Shown here piece after piece: positions 1 to 8,270 of a stretch of DNA of 64,000 nucleotides. This DNA is from Litorimonas sp964610115 (GTDB lineage Bacteria > Pseudomonadota > Alphaproteobacteria > Caulobacterales > Maricaulaceae). The first letter of the stretch is position 1. Each line of letters opens with the position of its first letter. Both the position numbers and the translations under genes were made by a program. The stretch is taken from positions 1-64,000 of the forward strand of contig CAZSUW010000003.1 of the NCBI GenBank assembly GCA_964610115.1. The letters are read 5' to 3'. The notes under the pieces were generated by a model. The model did not search any database, was not told where the DNA came from, and was given only the letters and a program-made list of their open reading frames with translations.

Positions 1-390
1 GACCGCGGCAGCAGGGACAATGACAGCACAGATTAAGCCGGCCCATTGCCAAGTACTTAGATTGTCTAATCCGCCATTCGCGCCAGCAAAATGGCTATAG
101 GTCCAAGCCGCTAGGGCGATGAGCGTGAGTATGCCCAAGATGAACCCGGCCCATAGCAAGCCGCGCGACGATGAGGGCTCTGGTTCTCCGTTTAGAAGGC
201 TGCGAATTGGTGGGGCAGAGTCCGCTCTTGTGTTGGGACGAACTTTAGGTGTGAGCGGATCGTCAGAGCGTCTTAACACGTCCGATATTGTCGCCGTCTT
301 GGCGGAGGCGGGATCAACGGACGTCGCGTCGAGCTTCCCCGACGCCTCATCCCCGTCAATAAACGAGATTTTCTTGATGAAGTCGGACAA
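1..390 (-). CDS. N-terminal part of an unknown membrane protein (cut by window edge)
   Basis: The reverse strand is open from a TTG at 388-390 to the window edge, giving 130 codons; the C-terminus lies outside. The TTG is preceded by a GGAGGG ribosome-binding site, and a stop codon lies ten codons upstream in frame with no ATG between. The first 75 residues are polar and rich in Pro, Ser and Asp, so probably disordered and cytoplasmic. A hydrophobic helix follows at about residues 78-99, and a second begins near residue 114. No catalytic motif is visible. The layout (disordered N-terminus, then paired membrane helices) resembles the start of TipN-type polarity proteins, but this is only a guess because the diagnostic coiled coil would be outside the window. 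Confidence 0.6.
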   Translation of the reverse strand, partial: MSDFIKKISFIDGDEASGKLDATSVDPASAKTATISDVLRRSDDPLTPKVRPNTRADSAPPIRSLLNGEPEPSSSRGLLWAGFILGILTLIALAAWTYSHFAGANGGLDNLSTWQWAGLICAVIVPAAAV

Positions 391-539
391 ATGTCCCTCC
401 GCTAAACAACTGTGGCCCTAGCCAGTCAAACTATCGCTAACAGGTTGTTGAGTGGCTGAAAAGTATCCCATCGCGCGAACCGTCAGAGCAAAAGGCCGCG
501 CAAAAGCCGGAATGTACACAGATTTATGCAAACGTCTGT

Positions 540-1724
540 TTACGAGAATGTCTCGGGGACAGTTGGCATTCGGGTTGGACGCGGGGCGCGTTCAATCTCC
601 CAACGTTTGCGTGTGACCCAAAGCAGACCAAGGATCATGCTCAAGACAAGGATTGTGCTAATCGCGGAGCCTGTTGCATCGGGTGAGACTTGCCAGACAG
701 ACGGTGTCGGCAAGACGGAGTTTTCATAATTCACGAAAATGGCGGCAAAGGTGTTGTTCGCTGCGTGAACGCCAATCGCTGATTCAAGCCCGTCGTCAAT
801 TAGAACCATCAAGCAGGCCGCAAAACCAAAGAAGAAGTACCCGCTCATGACGATAGGAAGTATACCTGCATCCGCCCCGGCTCTTGCTTCAGGATTTGAT
901 AGGTGAAGCGCCATGAACAAGCCCGATGTCAGGGTAAAAGCCACCCATTTATTACCGAGGAATTGGATCAAGCCTTTATTCATGAAACCGCGAACAACGA
1001 TCTCTTCTGTCGCGGACTGAACGGGCAGTAATAGCAAGGAAAGCAAGGCGAAGGGCAGGAACCGGCTTGCATCAAAAATGAAACGTGGTGTCGAAAAACC
1101 GAGGAGGCTGGCCCCGAAGCTGAAGGCCGCTAAGACGGCCCACCCAATCAGGAAGCTTTGAATAACACGACCCCAACGAAATCGAATAAAGATCGTATGC
1201 AGACTCGTGAGTGAGCGGCCTTTGACCTTGGTCCAGCCGAGATAAAGGCCGACTAAGGCGGCCGGAAATGTGAGCAGCATTAAGGCGTAGGCGAGGGGGG
1301 AAAGACCGATCACGCTGAGTAACTCTGAGGAGCTTTCGGCAAATACGCTATTGCTCATAAATATCGGGATTAACCCGGCAAACGTCAGAAAGACCCCGAT
1401 GAGGCCTGTCACAAGTGAAGCTTTGCCGCGTGCGCCAAGGTAATGAACCAACAATCCAATAACGCCAAGTAAGAGCCCTAAAACGCAGAGCGTAAAACCA
1501 ACGAACAGTAGAAGCCAGAACCCCAATCCAGCAGCTTCCATTTCAGTGGCCATCATATCCGTCGCCATCTGTGCGCGTTCAGGATCAATGGACGCCAAAA
1601 TCCCTTGGAAAGGTCCAGTCAGGATGAGTTGTCCTAAAATCCACGTCACAATGGTCATCCACAATACGATGATCCATTCATACCAACGGCCAGATGGATG
1701 TGTTTCGCGGTCATAGTAATGCAT
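540..1724 (-). CDS. CPBP-family intramembrane glutamic protease
   Basis: Predicted multi-pass membrane protein of 394 residues in the CPBP (CAAX protease / bacteriocin-processing, Abi) family. The family motifs are in the C-terminal half: EEIVVR at residues 240-245 (the catalytic Glu pair and Arg), a downstream FMALH, and a GVHAANN segment supplying the last His/Asn. The N-terminus begins with a short cytoplasmic stretch and a helix near residue 18. The ATG at 1724 is chosen over a longer reading to 1823, because the extra 33 residues look non-coding and would run up to the divergent neighbour at 1826. Bacterial CPBP proteins act in peptide processing, protein anchoring or bacteriocin immunity; the substrate here is unknown. 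It stands alone, divergent from an Hpt-domain gene. Confidence 0.8.
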   Translation of the reverse strand: MHYYDRETHPSGRWYEWIIVLWMTIVTWILGQLILTGPFQGILASIDPERAQMATDMMATEMEAAGLGFWLLLFVGFTLCVLGLLLGVIGLLVHYLGARGKASLVTGLIGVFLTFAGLIPIFMSNSVFAESSSELLSVIGLSPLAYALMLLTFPAALVGLYLGWTKVKGRSLTSLHTIFIRFRWGRVIQSFLIGWAVLAAFSFGASLLGFSTPRFIFDASRFLPFALLSLLLLPVQSATEEIVVRGFMNKGLIQFLGNKWVAFTLTSGLFMALHLSNPEARAGADAGILPIVMSGYFFFGFAACLMVLIDDGLESAIGVHAANNTFAAIFVNYENSVLPTPSVWQVSPDATGSAISTILVLSMILGLLWVTRKRWEIERAPRPTRMPTVPETFS

Positions 1725-1825
1725 GTTAATTTGCCAGCCCTTTTGAAATTCCGGCTTTGCGCATAACGTCCTGTGCCTTAACGGCAAGATACCGCAACAG
1801 GATCTAGACTCACGACTGCCCAATT

Positions 1826-2194
1826 ATGAGTGATGCACAACCTATCGATTACGTTCATTTGGACCGCTATGTCGCAGGTGATCCTGATTTGACGCGTGAA
1901 GTTTTTGGCATGTTTGTGCATCAAATGGAGATGTGGGGGCGGGGTTTAACAGCGGATGCAGACGATGAGGTTTGGGCTTCTGTCACGCACTCTATAAAAG
2001 GTTCGGCCAAAGCTGTTGGCGCTATGACCTTGGCCATGTTTTGCGAAAAAGCAGAAGCGTTGATTGGGCAGGGCAATCGTCTTGGCGCGCGAGATGTCGC
2101 CGTACAAAATATTGAATTTGAAGCCGATCGCGTGAAGGCAGAGATCGCGCGTTGGGAGCATGCACAGAGCTTACGTGATTTGCGCAGTTCATAA
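1826..2194 (+). CDS. Hpt-domain histidine phosphotransfer protein
   Basis: Stand-alone Hpt domain of 122 residues with no kinase or receiver attached. The phospho-accepting motif is HSIKGSA with His55, followed by the usual helix (AVGAMTLAMFCEKAEAL) that packs in the four-helix bundle. Such proteins shuttle phosphate between hybrid kinases and response regulators in the cytoplasm. No partner kinase or regulator is adjacent. The window does hold the hybrid kinase CckA, but its usual phosphotransferase ChpT is a larger, different protein, so a link to CckA is not implied. The gene is divergent from the CPBP protease with about 100 bp between starts. Family assignment is firm, pathway unknown. 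Confidence 0.85.
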   Translation: MSDAQPIDYVHLDRYVAGDPDLTREVFGMFVHQMEMWGRGLTADADDEVWASVTHSIKGSAKAVGAMTLAMFCEKAEALIGQGNRLGARDVAVQNIEFEADRVKAEIARWEHAQSLRDLRSS

Positions 2195-2197
2195 AAA

Positions 2198-2227
2198 ACG
2201 CCGCAGCCTTTTTCAGGGCCGCGGCGT
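2198..2227 (-). terminator. Intrinsic terminator of the secreted-protein gene
   Basis: A GC-rich hairpin with a 7-bp perfect outer stem (ACGCCGC / GCGGCGT) and three more pairs after one mismatch. On the reverse strand it is followed at once by a run of six T. It therefore terminates the leftward gene ending at 2282, and lies just after the 3' end of the rightward Hpt gene. Confidence 0.8.
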
Positions 2228-2281
2228 CACAGAGGAATTTGCGTGAACTCTGTTTAAGTACAACCCTTACGGGTATTTATC

Positions 2282-3082
2282 TTATGGAACGTAAACCGTG
2301 TAAGTTACGCGGGCCTGAAGTTCACCAAAACCCATAGACATGTCGTAGGCATTGCCTGAATTGTCTTGCAGGTTGTAGGTCGCATCGAAGCGGACAGATT
2401 GCTCGGCGATTGTACCCGCTGTGCTGGCTGTACGCTGATCACCAGCGAAAACGTCGCTAGATGTCAAAATGTTATCGAGCGTTGTGCCTGTTTCAAAAGC
2501 ACCAAACGCTGTTGATGCGTTTGAGTATGGCAGCTGAGCAGCACTACCGAAGTTCACAGAACCTGACGTGCCTGTTTGTGACACGGCAAGAGCCAGTGAA
2601 ATGTTATCGGCGTGCAGGGCGTCGTAAGCGGCTGGTGTTTCACCGCCAACACTTTCGTCAAAGTCGCCTGTTGCGACGAACTGGTCAGCAACAGCCTCGA
2701 TGTTGAACGGCGTGTTAGACGCAACGTGGAAAGATGAGAGATACTCACCGACCTGGGCGTCGACTGAATCAGCCACTGTCAGCGGGTTATCCAGATTTCC
2801 GTCGCCATTAGCATCAAAGGCGCTGCCGACTGTGGACTGATCGAGTGGCACCAGCGTGCCCGTGACAACGGCGTTACCGTCGCCTGCGATCAGGTCCGGG
2901 CTACCGGTTGTACCCAGAATAAAGTCGTGAACGACGGCGTTTCCGCTATTGTCTGTGGCAGACCACACAACGACTGTGCCAAGTACTTTAAAGAACGGAC
3001 GGTCGATAACAGAAGCTTGTGCTGCTGAACCGAAAGCCATGACGACAGCGGCGCTGCCGAGAGCGATTTTTTTGATAGACAT
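2282..3082 (-). CDS. Unknown secreted protein with signal peptide
   Basis: I do not recognise this 266-residue protein. It opens with a clear Sec signal peptide (basic MSIKK, a hydrophobic Ala-rich core, and an AQA-type cleavage site near residue 23). The mature part is Gly/Thr/Ser/Ala-rich with no cysteine, as in many exported beta-rich surface or periplasmic proteins. A DANGDGNLD segment near mature residue 90 looks like a calcium-binding loop of the EF-hand/dockerin kind. There is no lipobox and no obvious sorting tail. The start at 3082 is chosen because GGGATG sits six bases before it; an ATG nine bases earlier (3091) is possible. A longer reading to 3148 is produced by a tandem duplication of the leader. 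The gene is a monocistron with its own terminator. Confidence 0.65.
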   Translation of the reverse strand: MSIKKIALGSAAVVMAFGSAAQASVIDRPFFKVLGTVVVWSATDNSGNAVVHDFILGTTGSPDLIAGDGNAVVTGTLVPLDQSTVGSAFDANGDGNLDNPLTVADSVDAQVGEYLSSFHVASNTPFNIEAVADQFVATGDFDESVGGETPAAYDALHADNISLALAVSQTGTSGSVNFGSAAQLPYSNASTAFGAFETGTTLDNILTSSDVFAGDQRTASTAGTIAEQSVRFDATYNLQDNSGNAYDMSMGFGELQARVTYTVYVP

Positions 3083-3088
3083 GTTTTT

Positions 3089-3141
3089 CATCCCAAATTG
3101 ACCGGTCCCACACCGGTTCATCCCAAACTTAACCGGCCCCA
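3089..3141. repeat. Two-copy direct repeat in the leader of the secreted-protein gene
   Basis: Two near-identical units start at 3089 and 3119, 30 bp apart. Each begins CATCCCAAA and continues to a CCGGnCCCA block, with a few mismatches and one indel. On the reverse strand each unit reads TTTGGGATG, so the region with the presumed ribosome-binding site and an ATG is duplicated. The 3142-3374 stretch up to the next gene shows nothing else I can identify. Confidence 0.7.
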
Positions 3142-3374
3142 CCGCCAAGTTAGGATTGGACGTACCAAACGCAGATTTCTGGGCCGTTGAGAAGAATAGT
3201 TAGCGAGGCGTAAATTTCTGGGGAGGGCGGCCATTCGGTCTTTCGGCCGCAACATGTTCGCAATTCGGCTCTAGAATTTCAAAGTTGCGCCTGTTTTTCG
3301 CCCTTATCTTCGCGCAAAGTCTTTTTGGAGAATCACTCAGGCGAAGCGCGTAAGCGATAGGGTAGGCGAAAAGC

Positions 3375-6300
3375 ATGGAATCAAAGGCATCGGGGCTAAT
3401 TGGACTTTTGGTCGTACTGATTATTGGTCTGGCCGGACTGGGCGGGTATTGGTTCGCTAAGCCCAGTGACAATTACGAGCCTACCCGCCCAGCCACTGTG
3501 GTTCTGGAAACAAACGACAACACGACTGACGCCGACCAAGATCAACCTACTACAGATGAAACGGGTTCGGCGATGGTGGCCGAGGAACCAGCGCTGCAGT
3601 TTCTTCGCGTTGAAACCGATATGTCAGACCCGGATTTACCCGCGGCATGCCTGCGCTTTTCATCGGCTCCGGATGCGGCGCGTGTGATAGATGACAAGGC
3701 CTTTATAAACGTATCGCCTGAAACGCCGTTTTCGCTCGACGTCAGAAACACATCCCTCTGCATTTTAGGTTTAAGTGTAGAGACGAGCTATTCCGTGCGT
3801 ATCCTTGCCGGCTTTACTGCCGCTGATGGTCAAGTCCTCGGCACACAGGCAAGCGCTGATATCGCCTTTGAGCCAAAGCCCGCTATGGTTGGCTTCGTGA
3901 GTGACGGCATCATCTTGCCCCGGACAAATAGCGCGCGGATCGGCTTAAAGGCGATGAATGCCGATCAAGTGAAACTGGTCCTGTACCGCGTGAACCACAG
4001 AGCGCTGTTCAACACTAATCCCAACTCTGGCGAAACGGCGATCGAAGGGGATTGGAGTTACAACTATGATGCATATCGATCCCGCGTCGAAGTCCATAGC
4101 GAGACAATCGATATGTCAGGGGACATCAACCAACTTGTTGAGCGAGGGTATTCGCTAGGCGATATTGTCGAGGCCAATGGGCCGGGCGCCTATATTATCG
4201 AGATTTCGCGAGACGCTAGCGCGGATGTGCGCCGTCCGGCGCGGGCGTGGCGTTGGCTTTATGTGACGGACATTGCCTTGGCGTCATATCGAAGTGAAGA
4301 GGCCTTACATGTCACAGCGCGGTCCATTGAAACGGCGAAAACTCTCCCAGGCGTTCGCGTTGCCGTGATTGCCCGCAACAATGATGTCTTGGCCGAGGCC
4401 GAAACGGATAGGTCTGGCCGCGTCACCATTCCAGGTGCAGCGATTGCGGGGCAGGGAAATCTGGCGCCTCGCATGCTTCTGGCTTATGCAGGTGGGGATG
4501 ATTTTGCGGCCTTGGATTTGTCGCGCAGTCCCCTCGATTTAACAGGCTTCGATGTGGCGGGTCGTAATGCAAGCGGCCCTATTGAGGCCTTCTTCTACAC
4601 AGACAGAGGTGTGTACCGACCGGGTGAAACCGTGCATCTGAACGCACTTATTCGGGATCGATCTGGTCGCGCGGCATTTGATCGAGACGGCACGTTGACC
4701 GTAGCAAAACCCGATGGAAGTACGCAAATCGAGCTTCGTGTCTCGCCTACAGATCAAGCCGGTTCGCTCTACCGCGCTCTCACCATGCCGAACGGAGCGC
4801 CAAGAGGTCGATATACGGCGACGCTCTTACTTGATGGAATTGATAAGCCCATTGGGTCGATCAAATGGGCTGTTGAGGACTTCGTACCAGAACAATTGCG
4901 TTTGGACGTGCGAGCTGAGACCACACCTCTATCCGCTGGAGAAACGCGCGCGGTAACCATCGCGGCAGATTTCCTCTACGGTGCGCCCGGTCGGGGTTTG
5001 GAAAGTGAAGTCGACGCTCGCCTACAGGTCGATCCAAACCCGTTCGCAGAATTTAAAGGCTATCAATTTGGCGATGCCACGCAGACATTCCGCGAGCGTT
5101 TCTTATCGGTGGATAATGGGCAAACGAATGAAGACGGGCGATTTGAGGCGACCTTAGACCTCGGCCAATTCGGGGCTGAAACCACGCAGCCGCTTCGTGC
5201 CTTTCTAACCGTGGGCGTTGCTGAGCCCAGTGGTCGTTACATTAGAGATAGCCTCTTTCTCCCGGTGCGGGCGCAGGATGTTTATGTCGGGTTCAAGCCG
5301 GCATTTGAGAACGGCTATGCGCGTCGCAACACGCCGGCTGACATTGATATTATCGCTCTTAACCGTCTTGGCGAGCCGGTTGCGGCGCAGGTGACGCTTC
5401 GCCTGATCCGCGAGCGCTATGATTATCAGTGGTATCGAGAAAACGGACGCTGGCGCTACCGTCGGGATCGTCGGGACGGTGTTCAGTTCGAACGTGAAGT
5501 GACGATCACTGATAGTGAGCCTTTTCGGTTTTCACGTCCGCTTGACTACGGGCAATATCGTTTAGAGGTAGAACGGGATGGGGCCATCTCCTCGATCCAA
5601 TTTGGGTCTGGATGGCGTCGATCAGATGGCGGCTCCGCGGCTCCGGATAAGATTGAACTGGGCTTAGATGCCTCCAGCTACACCCCAGGCGACACCCTTG
5701 CTGTGACGTTGGACGCGCCTTTTGCAGGGGAGGCTGAGGTCGTCATTGCCGATGGGGATGTCCAACAGATCGATACGGTTTCGATCGTTGAGGGGACACA
5801 GACGTTACGACTTAAGACCCAAGCGAACAGCGAAGGTGATCTTTATGTGATGGTCACCCTTTACGAGCCTTTGTCTGACCGCGCGCCGCGAAGAGCTGTG
5901 GGTTTAGTCCATGTCCCGAAAGATCGTGACGCGCATGTGCTAAGCCTGTCTGTTGATGCGCCGGAAACAATTCGTCCGAGGACAGAGCAAACAATAACGC
6001 TTGATCTCGGCAATCGTCGCCTCGGCGATGCCTATCTGACTTTGGCGGCTGTGGATACGGGTATTCTCCAAATCACGGATTTTAGTCCGCCTGATCCAGT
6101 CGCGACGCTGTTTGCCAAACAGGCTTTCGGTCTCGATGTCTTTGATGACTATGCTCGCATGCTAGCGCCGTTTACGGGACGGGACCGGGTCGGTGGCGAT
6201 ACGTTAGGGGGTGCGGGTCTTTCCGTTGTTCCGACCCAGACGGTGGCTCTGTTTGAAGGGCCCATTTCTGTTCAAAATGGTAGGGCGACTGTACAGCTTG

Positions 6301-8270
6301 ATATTCCTGATTTTCAGGGTGAATTGACCCTTATGGCTGTGGCGTGGACTGAAGATCAGATCGGATCCGCCTCAACCAAAATGACGGTTCGGGACCCGGT
6401 GACATCTCAACTATCTTTGCCGCGTTTTCTGGCACCCGGCGATAAAGTCGTGGCGACTGTGTCGATTGACAATGTTGATGGGCAGGCGGGAGATTATTCC
6501 ACAACGGTTGATCTCAATAGTGCGCGCCTTTCCTCTTTTGAAAGAGCATTGGCCCTTGGCGAACGCGCCGATGAAGGGGTCTCTTTCGAGGCGGCTGATC
6601 TCGGCATATCAACATTCTCGCTAGCAACACGTGGTCCAGATTTTTCTGTGGCGCGTGACTATCAAATCGAAACCCGCGCCGCAGCTCTGCCAAAAACGCG
6701 AACGGCAATTATACGTTTGGATCCAGGTGAGCAAACAACAGTTGATCTAATTGGTGTGCGGCAGGATTTCTTGCCTAATTCGGTCGACTACACCGTCTCG
6801 GCGACTTTTTCGCCCCTGATGGATGCGGCAGTCTTAATGGAAGGCCTTCGTCGATATCCTTACGGCTGTACTGAGCAGACGGTGAGTGTGGCGGTCCCAC
6901 TGCTCCTTTCTGAGCAACTTGGAACACTGCCCGGCCAATCCGCCCAAGAGCGCCGTGAGGCGCTTCAAGCTGCGGTAGATCGCCTGCTCGCGCGGCAAGA
7001 TGCGAGTGGCGCAATCGGTCTCTGGCGACAAGGCGATCGTCGCGCGAGTCCTTACCTGCAACTCTATGCCAGCGAATTCCTGCTGGATGCCGCAGAGGCG
7101 GGCTATACTGTGCCAGACGCAGCGCTAAATCGCACGAAAGAGGCGGTGCGAAGCCTATCGAAATTAGACGGGTCTTCGGGTCTGGCGCTGGACTATCAGT
7201 TTGGGCTCGAAGATCGGAACCCAAATTATGAGCGACGAAAAGCAGAACGGGCGGCTTATGCTTTGGCAATTTTGGCGCGTCATGATCGGGTGAAAAAAAC
7301 CGACGTTACGTATCTGCACGATCGTTTGGGTGATACGTTGATGGATTCCGTTTCGCTCTCGCATTTGGGATATACCTTGTTCGCGATAGGTGAGACAGAT
7401 CGCGCTAGAGTGAGTTTTGAGCGCGCCGGTGAAGCGCTCTTGCAAAGTGCGGCGGGCGATTATTTCGCCACGCCCATTCGCAATGCGGCCGCTCTTATTG
7501 CCTTATATGAAGACATTCCTTCCGACTTAGCGACAGTGGCTTTGGGCAGTTTGCCGAGCAATGCGGATATTTACCTCAATACCCATGAGAAAGCGTGGTT
7601 GTTACGGGCCATTGCGAAAGAGGTAACGAGCACGACGACACGTCCCTTTGCCAACGATCCGACTTGGACGGCCTCAGGACGGAGCGCGAGACGCATCATT
7701 GACCGTAATGATGAAACGCTTTCGTTTGGTAATCCGCATGACAGCCCGATTTGGGTGACATTGAATGCGTCGGGGCAGCCCAAGGGACTTGATGTCGCCA
7801 TGTCTCGCGGCGCGCGCTTGCAGAAGTCAGTTTTTACAATGGACGGAACGCCTTTGGATGGATCGTCGATCGCCCGCGGGGAACGGGCGATTATCCTGCT
7901 GGAGGCTGAAGCCGGCAATCGCACATCCGCTATGTGGGTTCTCGCCGATCTGCTACCCGCAGGTTTTGAGATCGAGACAATCTTGCAGCCCACCGATGCA
8001 GGTGAAAAGGGTCCATTCGCTTGGTTAGAGACGCTAGACGAAGTCGATATGAGTGAGGCGCGTGATGACCGCTTTGTAGCGTCTTGGCGCACAGGCACGA
8101 ATAACCGCTATGACACAAAACGCCAGCGTCGCGTCGCTTATATTGTGCGCGCGGTTAGTGAGGGGGACTTTGCTTTCCCCGGTGCACATATCGAAGACAT
8201 GTATCGTCCTGATCGCATGGCGACGACCGAAGGCGGACGCCTGCAGATTACACAAGGCGGCGAGCTTTGA
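3375..8270 (+). CDS. Bacterial alpha-2-macroglobulin (YfhM-like, thioester type)
   Basis: Large periplasmic protein of 1631 residues in the bacterial alpha-2-macroglobulin family. These are protease traps that protect the envelope and pair with PBP1C. A hydrophobic segment at residues 8-27 targets it to the envelope. No lipobox cysteine follows, so it is probably anchored by an uncleaved helix rather than as a lipoprotein like E. coli YfhM. The middle is a series of beta-sandwich macroglobulin domains (for example VYRPGETVHLNALIRD). The intact thioester motif GCTEQ puts the reactive Cys1165 and Gln1168 at the start of the alpha-helical domain. The stop overlaps the start of the downstream pbpC by four bases, so the two are co-translated. 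The ATG at 3375 is the only start that keeps the targeting segment. Confidence 0.93.
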   Translation: MESKASGLIGLLVVLIIGLAGLGGYWFAKPSDNYEPTRPATVVLETNDNTTDADQDQPTTDETGSAMVAEEPALQFLRVETDMSDPDLPAACLRFSSAPDAARVIDDKAFINVSPETPFSLDVRNTSLCILGLSVETSYSVRILAGFTAADGQVLGTQASADIAFEPKPAMVGFVSDGIILPRTNSARIGLKAMNADQVKLVLYRVNHRALFNTNPNSGETAIEGDWSYNYDAYRSRVEVHSETIDMSGDINQLVERGYSLGDIVEANGPGAYIIEISRDASADVRRPARAWRWLYVTDIALASYRSEEALHVTARSIETAKTLPGVRVAVIARNNDVLAEAETDRSGRVTIPGAAIAGQGNLAPRMLLAYAGGDDFAALDLSRSPLDLTGFDVAGRNASGPIEAFFYTDRGVYRPGETVHLNALIRDRSGRAAFDRDGTLTVAKPDGSTQIELRVSPTDQAGSLYRALTMPNGAPRGRYTATLLLDGIDKPIGSIKWAVEDFVPEQLRLDVRAETTPLSAGETRAVTIAADFLYGAPGRGLESEVDARLQVDPNPFAEFKGYQFGDATQTFRERFLSVDNGQTNEDGRFEATLDLGQFGAETTQPLRAFLTVGVAEPSGRYIRDSLFLPVRAQDVYVGFKPAFENGYARRNTPADIDIIALNRLGEPVAAQVTLRLIRERYDYQWYRENGRWRYRRDRRDGVQFEREVTITDSEPFRFSRPLDYGQYRLEVERDGAISSIQFGSGWRRSDGGSAAPDKIELGLDASSYTPGDTLAVTLDAPFAGEAEVVIADGDVQQIDTVSIVEGTQTLRLKTQANSEGDLYVMVTLYEPLSDRAPRRAVGLVHVPKDRDAHVLSLSVDAPETIRPRTEQTITLDLGNRRLGDAYLTLAAVDTGILQITDFSPPDPVATLFAKQAFGLDVFDDYARMLAPFTGRDRVGGDTLGGAGLSVVPTQTVALFEGPISVQNGRATVQLDIPDFQGELTLMAVAWTEDQIGSASTKMTVRDPVTSQLSLPRFLAPGDKVVATVSIDNVDGQAGDYSTTVDLNSARLSSFERALALGERADEGVSFEAADLGISTFSLATRGPDFSVARDYQIETRAAALPKTRTAIIRLDPGEQTTVDLIGVRQDFLPNSVDYTVSATFSPLMDAAVLMEGLRRYPYGCTEQTVSVAVPLLLSEQLGTLPGQSAQERREALQAAVDRLLARQDASGAIGLWRQGDRRASPYLQLYASEFLLDAAEAGYTVPDAALNRTKEAVRSLSKLDGSSGLALDYQFGLEDRNPNYERRKAERAAYALAILARHDRVKKTDVTYLHDRLGDTLMDSVSLSHLGYTLFAIGETDRARVSFERAGEALLQSAAGDYFATPIRNAAALIALYEDIPSDLATVALGSLPSNADIYLNTHEKAWLLRAIAKEVTSTTTRPFANDPTWTASGRSARRIIDRNDETLSFGNPHDSPIWVTLNASGQPKGLDVAMSRGARLQKSVFTMDGTPLDGSSIARGERAIILLEAEAGNRTSAMWVLADLLPAGFEIETILQPTDAGEKGPFAWLETLDEVDMSEARDDRFVASWRTGTNNRYDTKRQRRVAYIVRAVSEGDFAFPGAHIEDMYRPDRMATTEGGRLQITQGGEL

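Noticed and set aside
119..421. Rightward open frame of 100 codons at the left end
   Set aside because: It is antisense to the reverse-strand membrane-protein start, which has a good ribosome-binding site and hydrophobic helices; the rightward product has no such features.
3200..3472. Leftward open frame of 90 codons before the macroglobulin gene
   Set aside because: It runs antisense into the macroglobulin N-terminus and shows no protein-like composition or start signal.
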